Shown here: piece after piece, positions 1-8,107 of the stretch
How the letters are laid out: each line of letters opens with the position of its first letter
Numbering within the stretch: position 1 is the stretch's first letter
Notes under the pieces: model-generated
Told to the model about the DNA's origin: nothing
Seen by the model: the letters and a program-made list of their open reading frames with translations, nothing else
Database searches by the model: none
Made by a program: the position numbers and the translations under genes
Source of the DNA: Calothrix brevissima NIES-22
GTDB taxonomy: Bacteria > Cyanobacteriota > Cyanobacteriia > Cyanobacteriales > Nostocaceae
DNA length: 64,000 bases
Direction: 5' to 3'
NCBI RefSeq assembly: GCF_002367995.1
Contig: NZ_AP018207.1
Location: forward strand, 1 to 64,000

Positions 1-145
1 TATGTAGTTGTTTTACCCTAGCCTCCGTCATGAGTGTGACATTATCATATTGCTCGGCTGGACGCACACAGTTAACATCTGCATCAGCTTTTGCATCTAC
101 TAGACAAGGAAAACCATCACAAGTATTACAACGAATGCAACTACT
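1..145 (-). pseudogene. GMC-family oxidoreductase fragment (partial at window edge)
   Basis: Read on the minus strand, positions about 145 to 1 give an uninterrupted segment containing CIRCNTCDGFPCLVDAK, then NVTLMTEARVKQL. This Cys-rich block followed by an 'NVTLxTxAxVxxL' strand is what I know from the middle of glucose-methanol-choline flavoprotein oxidoreductases. The amino-terminal FAD-binding part that should lie to the right is absent. At about position 145 the sequence switches abruptly to a plus-strand STAND/WD40 gene. The rest of the gene would lie left of the window. I infer a 5'-truncated pseudogene created by a rearrangement; whether the remaining C-terminal part is intact cannot be seen. 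Confidence 0.6.
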
Positions 146-1522
146 CAAACGCCGATTTAATTAATGCTTGGGTGAAATCAAATTATCACGATGAAACCAA
201 CCTGCTACGAGGACAAGCCCTCAAAGATGCTCAAGCTTGGGCGAAAGGCAAAAGTTTGAGTAACATGGATTATCGCTTTTTAGCCGCTAGTGAGGAACTA
301 GAAAAACGCCAAGTACAAAATGCGTTAATTGCATCTCAACAAGCAAACCAAATCCTTCTCAACGCCGAACAGCAAGCGAAACAAACAATTCGCCGGGGAA
401 TGATGGGGTTATCGGTGCTGTCTGTTGTCGCTGTGACTCTCTTAGGAATCTCCGGGTTACTCACATGGCAAACCGCACAACAAAAGCGACAAGTAAGTTT
501 GGGTGAGATTAAAGCCTTGACTCTCTCATCAGAAACAGCTTTTGAGTCCCATAATACCTTTGATGCTTTACTTGAAAGCCTCAAGGCTGGTATCAAGTTA
601 AACCAGATGGGCTGGGATAATGCAGATACAGATTTAAAGGTGCAAGTAGAAAAGACCATTAGTCACACTTAACGGTCATAGCGATACCTTAAGAAGTCTG
701 CAATTCAGTCCCGATGGACAAATTATCGCTACTGCTAGCCGAGATAAAACCGTCAAACTGTGGAATTTATCTGGAAAAGAAATAGCGACTTTGCAAGGAC
801 ATCAAGCAGATGTGAGAAGCGCAACTTTCAGCCCCGATGGTAAAACCATTGCTAGCGCTAGTTGGGATACAACAGTTAAACTGTGGAATTTGAATGGCAA
901 AGAAATCATGACTTTGCGCGGACATCAAGCCGGTGTCAGAAGTGTCAGTTTCAGTCCTGATGGTCAGATAATTGCTACCGCAAGTGAAGATGGAACTGCT
1001 AAACTCTGGAATCGTCAGGGTCAAGAACTAGTGACTCTAAAAGGACATCAAGCGGGGATACAGGCGGTAAGCTTCAGTTCTGATAGTCAGCTTATCGCTA
1101 CCGCCAGTAAAGATAAAACTGTGAAACTCTGGAACCGAGACGGTAAAGAACTATTGACTTTGCGGGGACACAGGGGTGAGGTGAATGCTGTAAGTTTTAG
1201 CCCAAATGGAGAGACAATTGCTACAGCTAGTGAAGATATGACAGTCAAGCTGTGGAACCGTCAGGGAGAAGTGCTGCAAACCCTTGCAGGACTGGATACT
1301 GGGGTGAAAAGCGCGAGTTTCAGCCCAGATGGTCAGGTTTTGGCTTCTTCAGATTCTCTGGGTAAAGTCACTCTCTGGAATTTAGATTTTGATTCCAGTC
1401 CTGAGAAATTGTTGGCGCAGGCTTGTAATTGCGTGAGAGATTATTTGCTCAATAGTGCAGATGTTAAGGAGGAGGAAAGGAGTTTGTGCGATAGGCTTGC
1501 TACAGTAAAAGTATCTCAGTAA
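146..1522 (+). pseudogene. STAND/AAA-like WD40-repeat protein remnant, 5'-truncated and frameshifted
   Basis: The readable protein begins at about 146 with NADLINAWVKSN, followed by LLRGQALKDAQAWA, a segment typical of cyanobacterial proteins with an AAA-like or nSTAND NTPase domain. A coiled segment and one membrane helix (GMMGLSVLSVVAVTLLGISG, about positions 398-457) follow. The frame ends at a stop at 670-672, but the WD40 region resumes in the next frame from 665 (LNGHSDTLRSLQFSPDG) and runs to 1522. Six WD40 units with GH and LWN signatures are visible, then a Cys-containing tail (ACNCVRDYL) common in these proteins. The NTPase domain is missing, and a single-base shift separates the membrane part from the propeller. 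A start codon at 91 lies within the reversed GMC fragment and is a junction artefact. Probably a non-functional remnant of a signalling or conflict protein. Confidence 0.75.
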
Positions 1523-1603
1523 TTAGCTGTTGTATTGTAGAAAAGTGCTGAAAATGCAGCGACACGATATGTTAGAAATGGGAAATACTATTAATGAATG
1601 CCC

Positions 1604-2242
1604 ATGTCTGCTAGAGATGTCTTTCATGAGGTTGTGAAAATAGCTTTACAAAAGGACGGTTGGCAGATAACTCATGACCCACTTTTGTTTAACGTGGGTG
1701 GGGTAAAAATTTAAGAAGGCAGAAGTACGAAGGCAGAGGGCAGAAGGGAATCCCCATAAATAAATTCAGGGGATTTAATAAGGACGCTGTATTTCTCGCG
1801 CTTCGCGTCTCAAAACACATCTTTTTTTTGCTTTACATAAATAAATTTAGGGGCTTGAAACCCTTGTGGCAGAGGGCAAAATTGTATTTCTTCCTTCTGC
1901 CTTCTGCCTCCTGCCCTCTGCCTTTCTTGGTCAATTGATTTAGCAGCAGAAAAACTGATTGCAGCAGAAAGAGAAAATGAAAAAATTGCTGTTGAAGTCA
2001 AGAGTTTTCTAGAGAAATCTTCTGCTATCTCAGAATTCCACACAGCGTTGGGACAATTTATCAATTATAGAGGTGCATTAAGGCGACGAGATCCAGAGCG
2101 AATTTTATATTTAGCAGTTCCTTTGACGACTTACAGAACATTTTTCCAACTTGATTTTCCCAAGGAAATGGTAGAAGAAAATCGAGTTAAAATGATTGTT
2201 TATGATGTTGAAAAAGAGGTGATTATTGAATGGAAAAAATAG
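1604..2242 (+). pseudogene. xisH: xisH (fdxN element excision controlling factor-like), interrupted by a 219-bp insertion
   Basis: The 5' part starts at ATG 1604 (MSARDVFHEVVKIALQKDGW) and reads to GGVKI at 1711, where a TAA follows. The XisH reading resumes in the same frame at 1931 with SIDLAAEKLIAAERENEKIA, then VEVKSFLEKS, and ends at 2242. The two halves join as a normal XisH of about 140 residues. The IDLAAEKL and AVEVKSF motifs resemble a PD-(D/E)XK-like core and are retained. The inserted 219 bp contain stops, so only the N-terminal 36 residues or an internally initiated fragment can be made. The 3' end overlaps xisI by 13 bp, the usual pair arrangement. XisH and XisI were named for control of fdxN-element excision in Anabaena; most chromosomal pairs have no known role. 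Confidence 0.85.
1712..1930. repeat. 219-bp inverted-repeat insertion inside xisH
   Basis: The sequence that splits xisH begins AAGAAGGCAGAAG and ends so that its reverse complement begins AAGAAAGGCAGAGG. Both arms are built from GGCAGAA/GGCAGAG heptamers and give an imperfect inverted repeat of about 35 bp. The centre has two copies of an ATAAATAAATTYAGG motif, also seen near 9790. Its length is a multiple of three. No transposase is encoded. It looks like a MITE or a paired short-tandem-repeat cassette; an obvious target duplication was not found. Confidence 0.7.
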
Positions 2243-2565
2243 TACGATATCGCCAGATTGTACAACAAATGCTTTCAGAGTATGGTAAACAAAAACCTGC
2301 TTACGGAAATATTGAAGTTGAGACAATTTTTGACACCGAACGAGACCATTACCAAATTGTTTATGTAGGTTGGGAAGCTCAAGATTGGGTACACAGTTGT
2401 ATCATACACATTGATATTAAAGGTGGTAAAATTTGGCTGCAATGGAATGGTACGGAGGATGATATTGCAGCTGATTTGGTGAATGCTGGAGTTCCAAAAG
2501 AAGATATTGTTTTAGGATTTCAGTCACCATTCATGCGGCAGTTTACTGAATATGCTGTGGGTTAA
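2230..2565 (+). CDS. xisI: XisI family protein
   Basis: The 111-residue protein starts at an ATG overlapping the end of xisH by 13 bp. It contains the XisI signatures MEKIVRYRQIVQQMLSEYG, DHYQIVYVGW and IWLQWNGTEDDIAADLVNAG, followed by KEDIVLGFQSP. Its length fits the family (about 110). It has no signal peptide or membrane segment, so it is cytoplasmic. XisI normally acts with XisH; in this strain the partner is disrupted, so this intact gene may be an orphan or may work with another XisH elsewhere. The molecular activity of XisI is not established. Confidence 0.9.
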   Translation: MEKIVRYRQIVQQMLSEYGKQKPAYGNIEVETIFDTERDHYQIVYVGWEAQDWVHSCIIHIDIKGGKIWLQWNGTEDDIAADLVNAGVPKEDIVLGFQSPFMRQFTEYAVG

Positions 2566-2786
2566 CGTGGAAATGTCAGCATAATGAGTTGTAATGAAGT
2601 GCGTAGGTGTAGCCCCTCGTAGACCATTGTACTAGGCGAGCGCACTACACTCACCAATTGTGTTAGTCAAAGCCTTTGGTGAAGCGATCGCATTACCCAT
2701 ACCCTACAACCTCATAATTATGGTAGACAAAGCTGTACAACTTGGTAGCATTGAGTCAAGTACCTGTCAGCAATGGAGCGAGTGCG

Positions 2787-3410
2787 ATGTACGCAGCCGT
2801 TACACAACCACTGACTTTTGAAGAGTTTCTTGCCTGGGATGATGGTTCAGGCAGAGAGTTTGAGTTATTGGAAGGGATTCCTGTGCCATTATCACAACCA
2901 AATGCCAATCACGAAGATTTAATCCAGAGGCTGTGTGCCTACCTTGAAAATCACTGCCAAGAAAATAACCTGCCGTATGTGTCGCGCCAATCAAAGCAGG
3001 TTCGGCTCAAAATAGCACCACCAGAAAAAGAAAAAAGCCGAAAAGCTGATATTGTCATATTTGCTAGGGAAGAATGGCAACGGATGAAAACTCTCTCTAG
3101 TTCTGCGGCTGCATATATTCCACCACCGGGAATCATTGAGGTTGTTAGTAACAATTGGAAGGACGACTACCTAACAAAACTTGCTGAATATGAGGATTTA
3201 GGCGTTTTAGAGTACATCATTGTAGACTATGCGGCTTTTGGTGGTATTCGCTTCATTGGCTCTCCCAAACAGCCAACGGTTACAATTTACCAACTTGAAG
3301 ATGGTGAGTATTTACCCCCAAAGGTGTTTCAAGGAAATAATCGAATTGATTCGAGATTGTTTCCCAACATTCCCTTAACGGCTGAACAGATTTTTGCAAT
3401 GAGTCGTTAA
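2787..3410 (+). CDS. Uma2 family endonuclease-like protein (DUF820)
   Basis: The protein begins MYAAVTQPLTFEEFLAWDD and has the Uma2 layout: GREFELLEGIPVPLSQP, the NHEDLI helix, KADIVIF, IIEVVSNNWKDDYLTKL and EYIIVDYAAFG. The acidic residues of DIVIF and IEVVS correspond to the PD-(D/E)XK active-site positions of this very abundant cyanobacterial family. I chose ATG 2787 (207 residues) because GGAG lies 11 bases upstream and the family starts near this point. An in-frame TTG at 2742 would add 15 residues. The function is unknown; nuclease activity is predicted from the fold only. A second family member lies at 27380-28009. Confidence 0.85.
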   Translation: MYAAVTQPLTFEEFLAWDDGSGREFELLEGIPVPLSQPNANHEDLIQRLCAYLENHCQENNLPYVSRQSKQVRLKIAPPEKEKSRKADIVIFAREEWQRMKTLSSSAAAYIPPPGIIEVVSNNWKDDYLTKLAEYEDLGVLEYIIVDYAAFGGIRFIGSPKQPTVTIYQLEDGEYLPPKVFQGNNRIDSRLFPNIPLTAEQIFAMSR

Positions 3411-3436
3411 TTATTGGACTTTGGACAAAAAATAGT

Positions 3437-3461
3437 TGTTCGCGGATAATATCCGCGAACA
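3437..3461. repeat. Perfect 25-bp palindrome bordering the 3472-3873 gene
   Basis: Two 11-bp arms, TGTTCGCGGAT and ATCCGCGAACA, surround AAT. The same TGTTCGCGGATA sequence recurs once, as a half-site, at 3890-3901 on the other side of the small gene. No T-tract follows, so it is not a typical terminator. It may be the recognition site or end of a small mobile unit (inference). Confidence 0.7.
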
Positions 3462-3471
3462 CAATTAGTGA

Positions 3472-3873
3472 TTAATCTTGTTTATATTTTTCAGCTTCTG
3501 ACATTAAATCTGCTGACCCTTGCAGTAAAGTATCGATAGCTCGTTGCAGTCCTTCAATCTTGGCTCTGGTAGCTACTGCAAGAACTGCCATTAAGTAGGC
3601 CTGACTACCAGCTTTTCCCAGATGCTGATATTTAGTATACTTCCCTTTAGTTTTGGTGGGGAAAATGGCTGAAGTTGCTTGTAATTTATAGTACCAATAT
3701 GCGCTCCTTTTCCCCTTTGCTAAGTAGCGCACTATCCAGCATCCTGGTGGAGCTACCAATCCAGTTGCTTGAAGAACTTTAATTTCTTGCTCCAAGCGTT
3801 CTATTGTACTAATTAATTGGTCAGTACGTGTGGCTAAATCATCTTGTCTAGAGGCTGTTATATCTCTTGACAT
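3472..3873 (-). CDS. Hypothetical protein with N-terminal coiled coil (possible DUF6788-like)
   Basis: I place the start at ATG 3873 (MSRDITASRQDDLATRTDQL), giving 133 residues. An upstream extension to 3996 is open but runs through the repeat copy and the neighbouring transposase remnant. Residues 10-40 look like a coiled coil. The middle has an aromatic, basic patch (CWIVRYLAKGKRSAYWYYKL) followed by KYTKYQHLGKAGSQAYLMAV and a helical tail. The 'YYKLQ...KYxHLG' pattern reminds me of small DUF6788-type proteins associated with mobile DNA, but I cannot confirm this. The gene sits between a perfect palindrome (3437-3461) and a half-copy of the same sequence (3890-3901), beside transposase fragments, which suggests a mobile cassette. 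Confidence 0.55.
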   Translation of the reverse strand: MSRDITASRQDDLATRTDQLISTIERLEQEIKVLQATGLVAPPGCWIVRYLAKGKRSAYWYYKLQATSAIFPTKTKGKYTKYQHLGKAGSQAYLMAVLAVATRAKIEGLQRAIDTLLQGSADLMSEAEKYKQD

Positions 3874-3889
3874 AAGTAAAAAATAAAAG

Positions 3890-3901
3890 TGTTCGCGGAT
3901 A
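3890..3901 (+). repeat. Half-site copy of the TGTTCGCGGATA repeat
   Basis: Identical over 12 bases and in direct orientation with the left arm of the palindrome at 3437-3448. Together they bracket the gene at 3472-3873 and could be duplicated target sequence or recombination half-sites. Confidence 0.6.
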
Positions 3902-3902
3902 G

Positions 3903-4251
3903 ATGACGCGCTTGTTTGCAATTGATACAACACCAGCACCCCGTCCCTACGCAAACACCATGCCTGAACGGGGGTATATTTATCAACCAAACACAATTAA
4001 GGGCAATAAACCAATTAATATCGGTAACTCTTACTCTATCGTCTCAATCCTACCAGAGAAATATACTTGCTCTAATGCTGCTTGGTCAATTCCATTATCT
4101 GGGGAGCGAGTAACACCTCAAATGAGTGGCACCAGCTTGGGAAGCGAACAAATTCAAGCACTTTTGTCGGACAAATCCCTTCCTTGGTTTGACTGTTTGT
4201 GTGTTTTAGCCGCAGACAGTACATATAGCCAACGAAGATTTCTGTTTGAGC
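3903..4251 (+). pseudogene. DDE transposase fragment
   Basis: The reading FAIDTTPAPRPYANTMPERG, then YIYQPN and later VLAADSTYSQRRFLFEQ matches what I know of a cyanobacterial and actinobacterial DDE transposase family. AID and LAADS would supply the first two catalytic aspartates. The amino-terminal region before FAID and everything after FLFEQ are missing. At about 4245-4255 the sequence passes directly into another transposase fragment in a different frame, so the gene is dead. The left boundary lies next to the repeat half-site at 3890-3901. Confidence 0.6.
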
Positions 4252-4677
4252 AGAGTTGCAGCACCTGACTGGTTAGCAACAAATATTCAGCCTGATTGGT
4301 TTGACCGCTATGGTCGTCGTGTAGAAAATTATCGTTTACCAAAGCTTGACTCCGAGCGAGAAGCGCTAGGTAGCACAATTGGCGCAGACGGTTTGGCGCT
4401 GTTAGACGCAATCTATGACCCAACTGCACCACAGTGGTTAAGACAAATACCAGGAGTAGAAACCCTGCGTCAAATCTGGGTACAGCAATTTTATGCTCCA
4501 GAGCCATCTGGAACTGTAAAATGGCGGACTGTTAAAGATATGCCACCATCTACAATTGCGATTCATTCACCCCATGATGTCGAAGCCCACTACAGTAGCA
4601 AACGCCTCAATCAATTTTTGGTAGAATTAGATTTAACAGGAACGGTAATTAACCTGTATAAAAACCTAAATGCCTAA
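4252..4677 (+). pseudogene. IS1182-like transposase fragment
   Basis: The segment RVAAPDWLATNIQPDWFDRY, then LPKLDSEREALGSTIGADG, LLDAIYDPTAPQWLRQIPGV and ETLRQIWVQQFY is the middle part of IS1182-type transposases, where it is followed by SPYDxEARYSxKR. Here IAIHSPHDVEAHYSSKR is present, but the conserved continuation (TWTGYKVHLTET in the family) is replaced by an unrelated tail ending at 4677. Both termini and the catalytic DDE parts are missing. No terminal inverted repeats were found next to it. Confidence 0.65.
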
Positions 4678-4860
4678 CGGCAATCTGCACCTTGACAATT
4701 GAAGATATGGGGTTCTATTCCATAGTTCTAGTTCCTACCCAGGAATAGGTAAAATCTACCCTTCGGGAACGCTGCGCGAACATGGGGACTAGACGTTCAG
4801 AATTTCAATCAAGCAAATTTTGGAATAATCCAACTACCAAGGGGCACTTGGAAAGTTAAC

Positions 4861-4964
4861 GCTTAGGGAGAGAACCACCTCTGGGTTAGATACCGCAAGG
4901 GGTCTAATCTAAGTGGACTCGTTGAACTAAGAATCTCCTCGCATGACGGCAGGAGAGTGTCAAA
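4861..4964 (+). mobile_element. Probable orphan right end of an IS200/IS605 (TnpB-type) element
   Basis: The stretch has paired segments (GGTTAGATACC against GGTCTAATCT) and then a hairpin with arms TCTCCT and AGGAGA ending in GTGTCAA. This is the pattern I associate with the structured right end of cyanobacterial IS605-family elements, where the tnpB 3' end and its guide RNA lie. No tnpA or tnpB reading frame is next to it. The rest of 4678-5034 holds no gene I can support. Confidence 0.4.
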
Positions 4965-5034
4965 AGGTAGAGTTTCCTTGGGTCTACATAAAAGTATTCC
5001 CAACTCATTACCGATTCTCTCCTTGTTTCCCACC

Positions 5035-5415
5035 CTATCGCTGTTGTGCTGAGTAGGTATAAAAGTTATTAAAAGCTCCCACAGTCTCAAACTTATAAGA
5101 AGGTATCAAAGAACTCACTTTTAAGTCTGTTTGATAAATACTAAACAGTAGATAATCTTGTCTTTGTGTCGTAGCGGCAATAATATCTTGCATTTGGGGT
5201 TGAATTGAATCTACAGTTTTTTCGCAATTAAACTTGACTAAAGTTTCCAGAAAGTTCTGAGTTTTCTGGCAAACATCGGTTTTGAGATATAAGGTCAAGC
5301 GTTGTACAGCATAGTCTTGATATGCAGCCCCAGAGGGATTAGTCTTAGCCATGATCAAACCCACAACAGCTAGACCTGCAACTCCTAGATATGCAATAAT
5401 ATTTAATGGTTTCAT
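5035..5415 (-). CDS. DUF4359 domain-containing protein
   Basis: The 126-residue protein begins MKPLNIIAYLGVAGLAVVGL, an N-terminal hydrophobic helix that may anchor or export it. The rest is a soluble domain with two cysteines (TDVCQKTQNF and VKFNCEKT) that could form a disulfide, and the segment QRQDYLLFSIYQTDL. This matches the cyanobacterial DUF4359 family in length and layout as I remember it. The function is unknown. It stands alone between the repeat-rich accessory zone and tRNA-His. Confidence 0.75.
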   Translation of the reverse strand: MKPLNIIAYLGVAGLAVVGLIMAKTNPSGAAYQDYAVQRLTLYLKTDVCQKTQNFLETLVKFNCEKTVDSIQPQMQDIIAATTQRQDYLLFSIYQTDLKVSSLIPSYKFETVGAFNNFYTYSAQQR

Positions 5416-5531
5416 GTTTTTCAGCTATGATTTGTTTTGGTCATCAGACTACAAATTAACTGAGTCCGTTCCAAGAAAAAAACATTCTCTTGATCAAAAG
5501 ACGATAACAGTGTTATAATCAGACAGGTAAC

Positions 5532-5605
5532 GGCGAGCGTAGCCAAGTGGTTAAGGCAGTGGTTTGTGGTACCACCATTCGTGGGTTCAAGTCCCATCGT
5601 TCGCC
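5532..5605 (+). tRNA. tRNA-His (anticodon GTG)
   Basis: The sequence folds into a cloverleaf. The acceptor arms are GCGAGCG and CGTTCGC, with the extra 5' G at 5532 opposite C 5605, as in tRNA-His. The D arm is GCC-GGC, the anticodon arm is GTGGT-ACCAC with loop TTGTGGT, and the T arm is GTGGG-CCCAT-like with TTCAAGT. The 3' CCA is not encoded. Confidence 0.96.
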
Positions 5606-5740
5606 CTCTAACAAAATAGACCTAAACATTCTCGCCCATCAGTGAGATAGATATTGTTTTCACCAATACTAACATGGGTGTAGGGCATGGGGCATGGGGC
5701 ATGGGGCATTGCTTAACAGTCACCAGTTAACAGTCACCAG
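5606..5740. repeat. Short tandem repeats downstream of tRNA-His
   Basis: Contains four copies of GGGCATG-type heptamers (about 5684-5709), then AGTCACC/AGTCAAC-type heptamers up to the end of the histidine kinase gene. No gene is visible. Confidence 0.8.
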
Positions 5741-8107
5741 TCAACAGTCAACCAATTGCCTTATAGTAGTTTCCAGTTGTTTAAGTTTGACTGGTTTGGC
5801 TAGGTAATCGTTAGCGCCAGCAGCAAGACAACGATCGCGATCGCCTGACATGGCTAAAGCGGTGAGGGCGATAATGGGGATATGGGCGATGTGGCTATCT
5901 TGACGGATGCGGGCGATCGCTTCTATGCCGTCTAATCCTGGCATTTGAATGTCCATGAGAATAATGTCGGGATGTTGGCTTTGGGTAATTGCGATCGCTT
6001 CTTCTCCGTTTTGAGCCACCAGCAACCGAAAGCCTCTAGCTATGAGGTATTGGGAAATTGTGCCGATATTGGCTTCGTTATCTTCTGCTAGTAACACTAA
6101 AGGCGCATTTTCCCCAGTTGCTAGGGTATCTGTGTCCTTAGGCGCTAAATTTTCGGATGCAGTCGAGGAATCAGGTAAAGATATCTCTGTTTGACAACAG
6201 CTAGCAGGTAACTGAATGGTAAAACAACTACCCTTTCCCAGTTCGCTTACCAAACTAACTGAACCTTTATGTAGTTCAGCAATTTGTCTAACTAAGGTTA
6301 ATCCTAAACCAGTTCCCTCATATTGGCGGTTAAGTTTGCTGTCTACCTGGACGAATGGTTGAAAAAGTTTATCTTGATAAGATTCGGGTATCCCAATTCC
6401 CGTATCGCTGACGGCGAAACACAGCCAATCTTCTGCTGTCTGTTGTTGTCGGTAAACATTTAAGTTGACTCTTCCACCATTGGGGGTAAATTTGATGGCG
6501 TTGGTGAGTAAATTAATCAGCAATTGACGCATCCGCAGTTCGTCTACGGTAATATATTCGCCGCAATCCGCTTCTATATGGGTTTTTATGGTAATTTCTT
6601 TGTTTCGCGCCTGTTGTGTGACAAATGCCAAACTTGATTGACACAAATAAGCGATCGCTACTGAGGAAATTCTCAATTCTAAATGACCGGCTTCAATTTT
6701 AGAAACATCTAAAATATCGTTAATTAAAGCTAAAAGATGTTGTCCGCTATTTTCTACCGTCAAAATTGACTGTTTTTGTAGCTCGTTCACTGCCCCATAA
6801 ATTCCTTCGAGCAATAACTCGCAATTACCCAAAATTACATTTAGGGGAGTGCGCAATTCATGACTCATATTAGCGAGAAATTCACTCTTGGCTTGGTTCG
6901 CAAATTCCGCTTGTCCTTTAGCTACAGCTAGTTCAAAGGTGCGTTCATCTACCCGTTGTTCTAAATTTTCTCGATCTAACTTTAATTGCTCGGCCATTGT
7001 GTTAAAAGTTTGAGCGAGAATACCGACTTCATTTTGCCCAATTACAGGTACATGCTGATTTAAATCTCCCTGGGTTAAACGTTCAGCAGCTTGGCTAATG
7101 TTGAGAATCGGTTGGGTAATCTGTCGCGATAGCAGGTAAATTGCTAACATTAATAGCCCAGATGCTAAACAACCGCACAGCACAAAGCTAAACGCTAAAC
7201 TATCAGCAGGTGCAAAAGCTTCGGCTTGAGTCATTTCGGCAATTAATCCCAGGTTATATCTAGGTAACCAACGATACACACCAATTACAGGCACGCCATA
7301 TTGATTGCGGTATAAGGCCATACCATTTTCTTGAGCGATCGCGCGATCGATGGCTTCGCTTTTCATTGGGACATCTACAATTGAATTTGCTGGATTCGGA
7401 GATTTATCTGTTCTTGTATTTAAGAAAGCAACAGCTTTTAAATTAGATTCTCCTACCAAGTAAAAAGCTTGAGTTTCCGTTTTTAAGGTACTGGCTAACA
7501 ATAGCTGGCGCAGTTCAGTAATATTCAGATCCACCGCTAAGACTCCCATCTGTATCCCAGAACGATCTTTTAAAGGAGTGGCTACTGTAATTACTGGTTT
7601 GCGTTCTGAGTTCAAATAAAAATTAGGTGTAATTGAATTGAGATTTTCTTGCGTCAGAAAAGTAACAGGATAACCGCTAGGTGAATACTTATTTTCTTTG
7701 CCAGGATAGAGAGAACAAAAAGCCATAAAACCGCTATTTCTGTTAATACAAACATTGCTGAGATTAGTTTTAATCTTTGCGGTTTGATGTAAATATTGTT
7801 GCAACCGATTATAAGCCGCTTGACGACTGGGAGAATTTTGTTCGGTAATCAGTTTGGGGACAACATCGACAATCTCAGTTTGTTGTGCAAGTTGCAGCAC
7901 ATCGCGCAATTGAAAGTTAATCCAGTAGTCTAGTTCTTGGGATTTAAAATCTAGGGAATTGTTTAAGCGTGCGATAACTTCTGTCTGCAAATTTTGCCGA
8001 GAATACCAGGAAGCGCTAGCAGCTGCTATCCCAATTCCTACCCAAGAAATAATCGAAAATCGATAAAATAGTTGATACAATAAACTGTGACGATGCCAAA
8101 TGCTCAT
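5741..8107 (-). CDS. Hybrid sensor histidine kinase/response regulator with Cache-type sensor
   Basis: The 788-residue protein has a membrane helix at about 15-34, a periplasmic Cache-like sensor (about 40-290), a second helix (about 305-325), and a HAMP domain ([20 protein letters not shown]). A HisKA domain follows with phospho-accepting His416 in [12 protein letters not shown]. The HATPase_c domain has [20 protein letters not shown] and GTGLGL. The C-terminal receiver has Asp719 in [12 protein letters not shown] and the conserved Lys in YLAKPVK. All catalytic motifs are intact. Its ATG overlaps the stop of the upstream solute-binding protein gene (8104-8107), so the two are co-translated. 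I infer that the binding protein feeds ligand information to the periplasmic sensor. No output response regulator gene is adjacent. Confidence 0.93.
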   Translation of the reverse strand: MSIWHRHSLLYQLFYRFSIISWVGIGIAAASASWYSRQNLQTEVIARLNNSLDFKSQELDYWINFQLRDVLQLAQQTEIVDVVPKLITEQNSPSRQAAYNRLQQYLHQTAKIKTNLSNVCINRNSGFMAFCSLYPGKENKYSPSGYPVTFLTQENLNSITPNFYLNSERKPVITVATPLKDRSGIQMGVLAVDLNITELRQLLLASTLKTETQAFYLVGESNLKAVAFLNTRTDKSPNPANSIVDVPMKSEAIDRAIAQENGMALYRNQYGVPVIGVYRWLPRYNLGLIAEMTQAEAFAPADSLAFSFVLCGCLASGLLMLAIYLLSRQITQPILNISQAAERLTQGDLNQHVPVIGQNEVGILAQTFNTMAEQLKLDRENLEQRVDERTFELAVAKGQAEFANQAKSEFLANMSHELRTPLNVILGNCELLLEGIYGAVNELQKQSILTVENSGQHLLALINDILDVSKIEAGHLELRISSVAIAYLCQSSLAFVTQQARNKEITIKTHIEADCGEYITVDELRMRQLLINLLTNAIKFTPNGGRVNLNVYRQQQTAEDWLCFAVSDTGIGIPESYQDKLFQPFVQVDSKLNRQYEGTGLGLTLVRQIAELHKGSVSLVSELGKGSCFTIQLPASCCQTEISLPDSSTASENLAPKDTDTLATGENAPLVLLAEDNEANIGTISQYLIARGFRLLVAQNGEEAIAITQSQHPDIILMDIQMPGLDGIEAIARIRQDSHIAHIPIIALTALAMSGDRDRCLAAGANDYLAKPVKLKQLETTIRQLVDC

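Noticed and set aside
1604-2565. Evidence for an fdxN-type programmed excision element
   Set aside because: XisH/XisI-like genes are common outside such elements, and no XisF-type recombinase is present.
3874-3996. N-terminal extension of the 3472-3873 gene
   Set aside because: It lies over the repeat half-site and the reverse strand of a transposase fragment.
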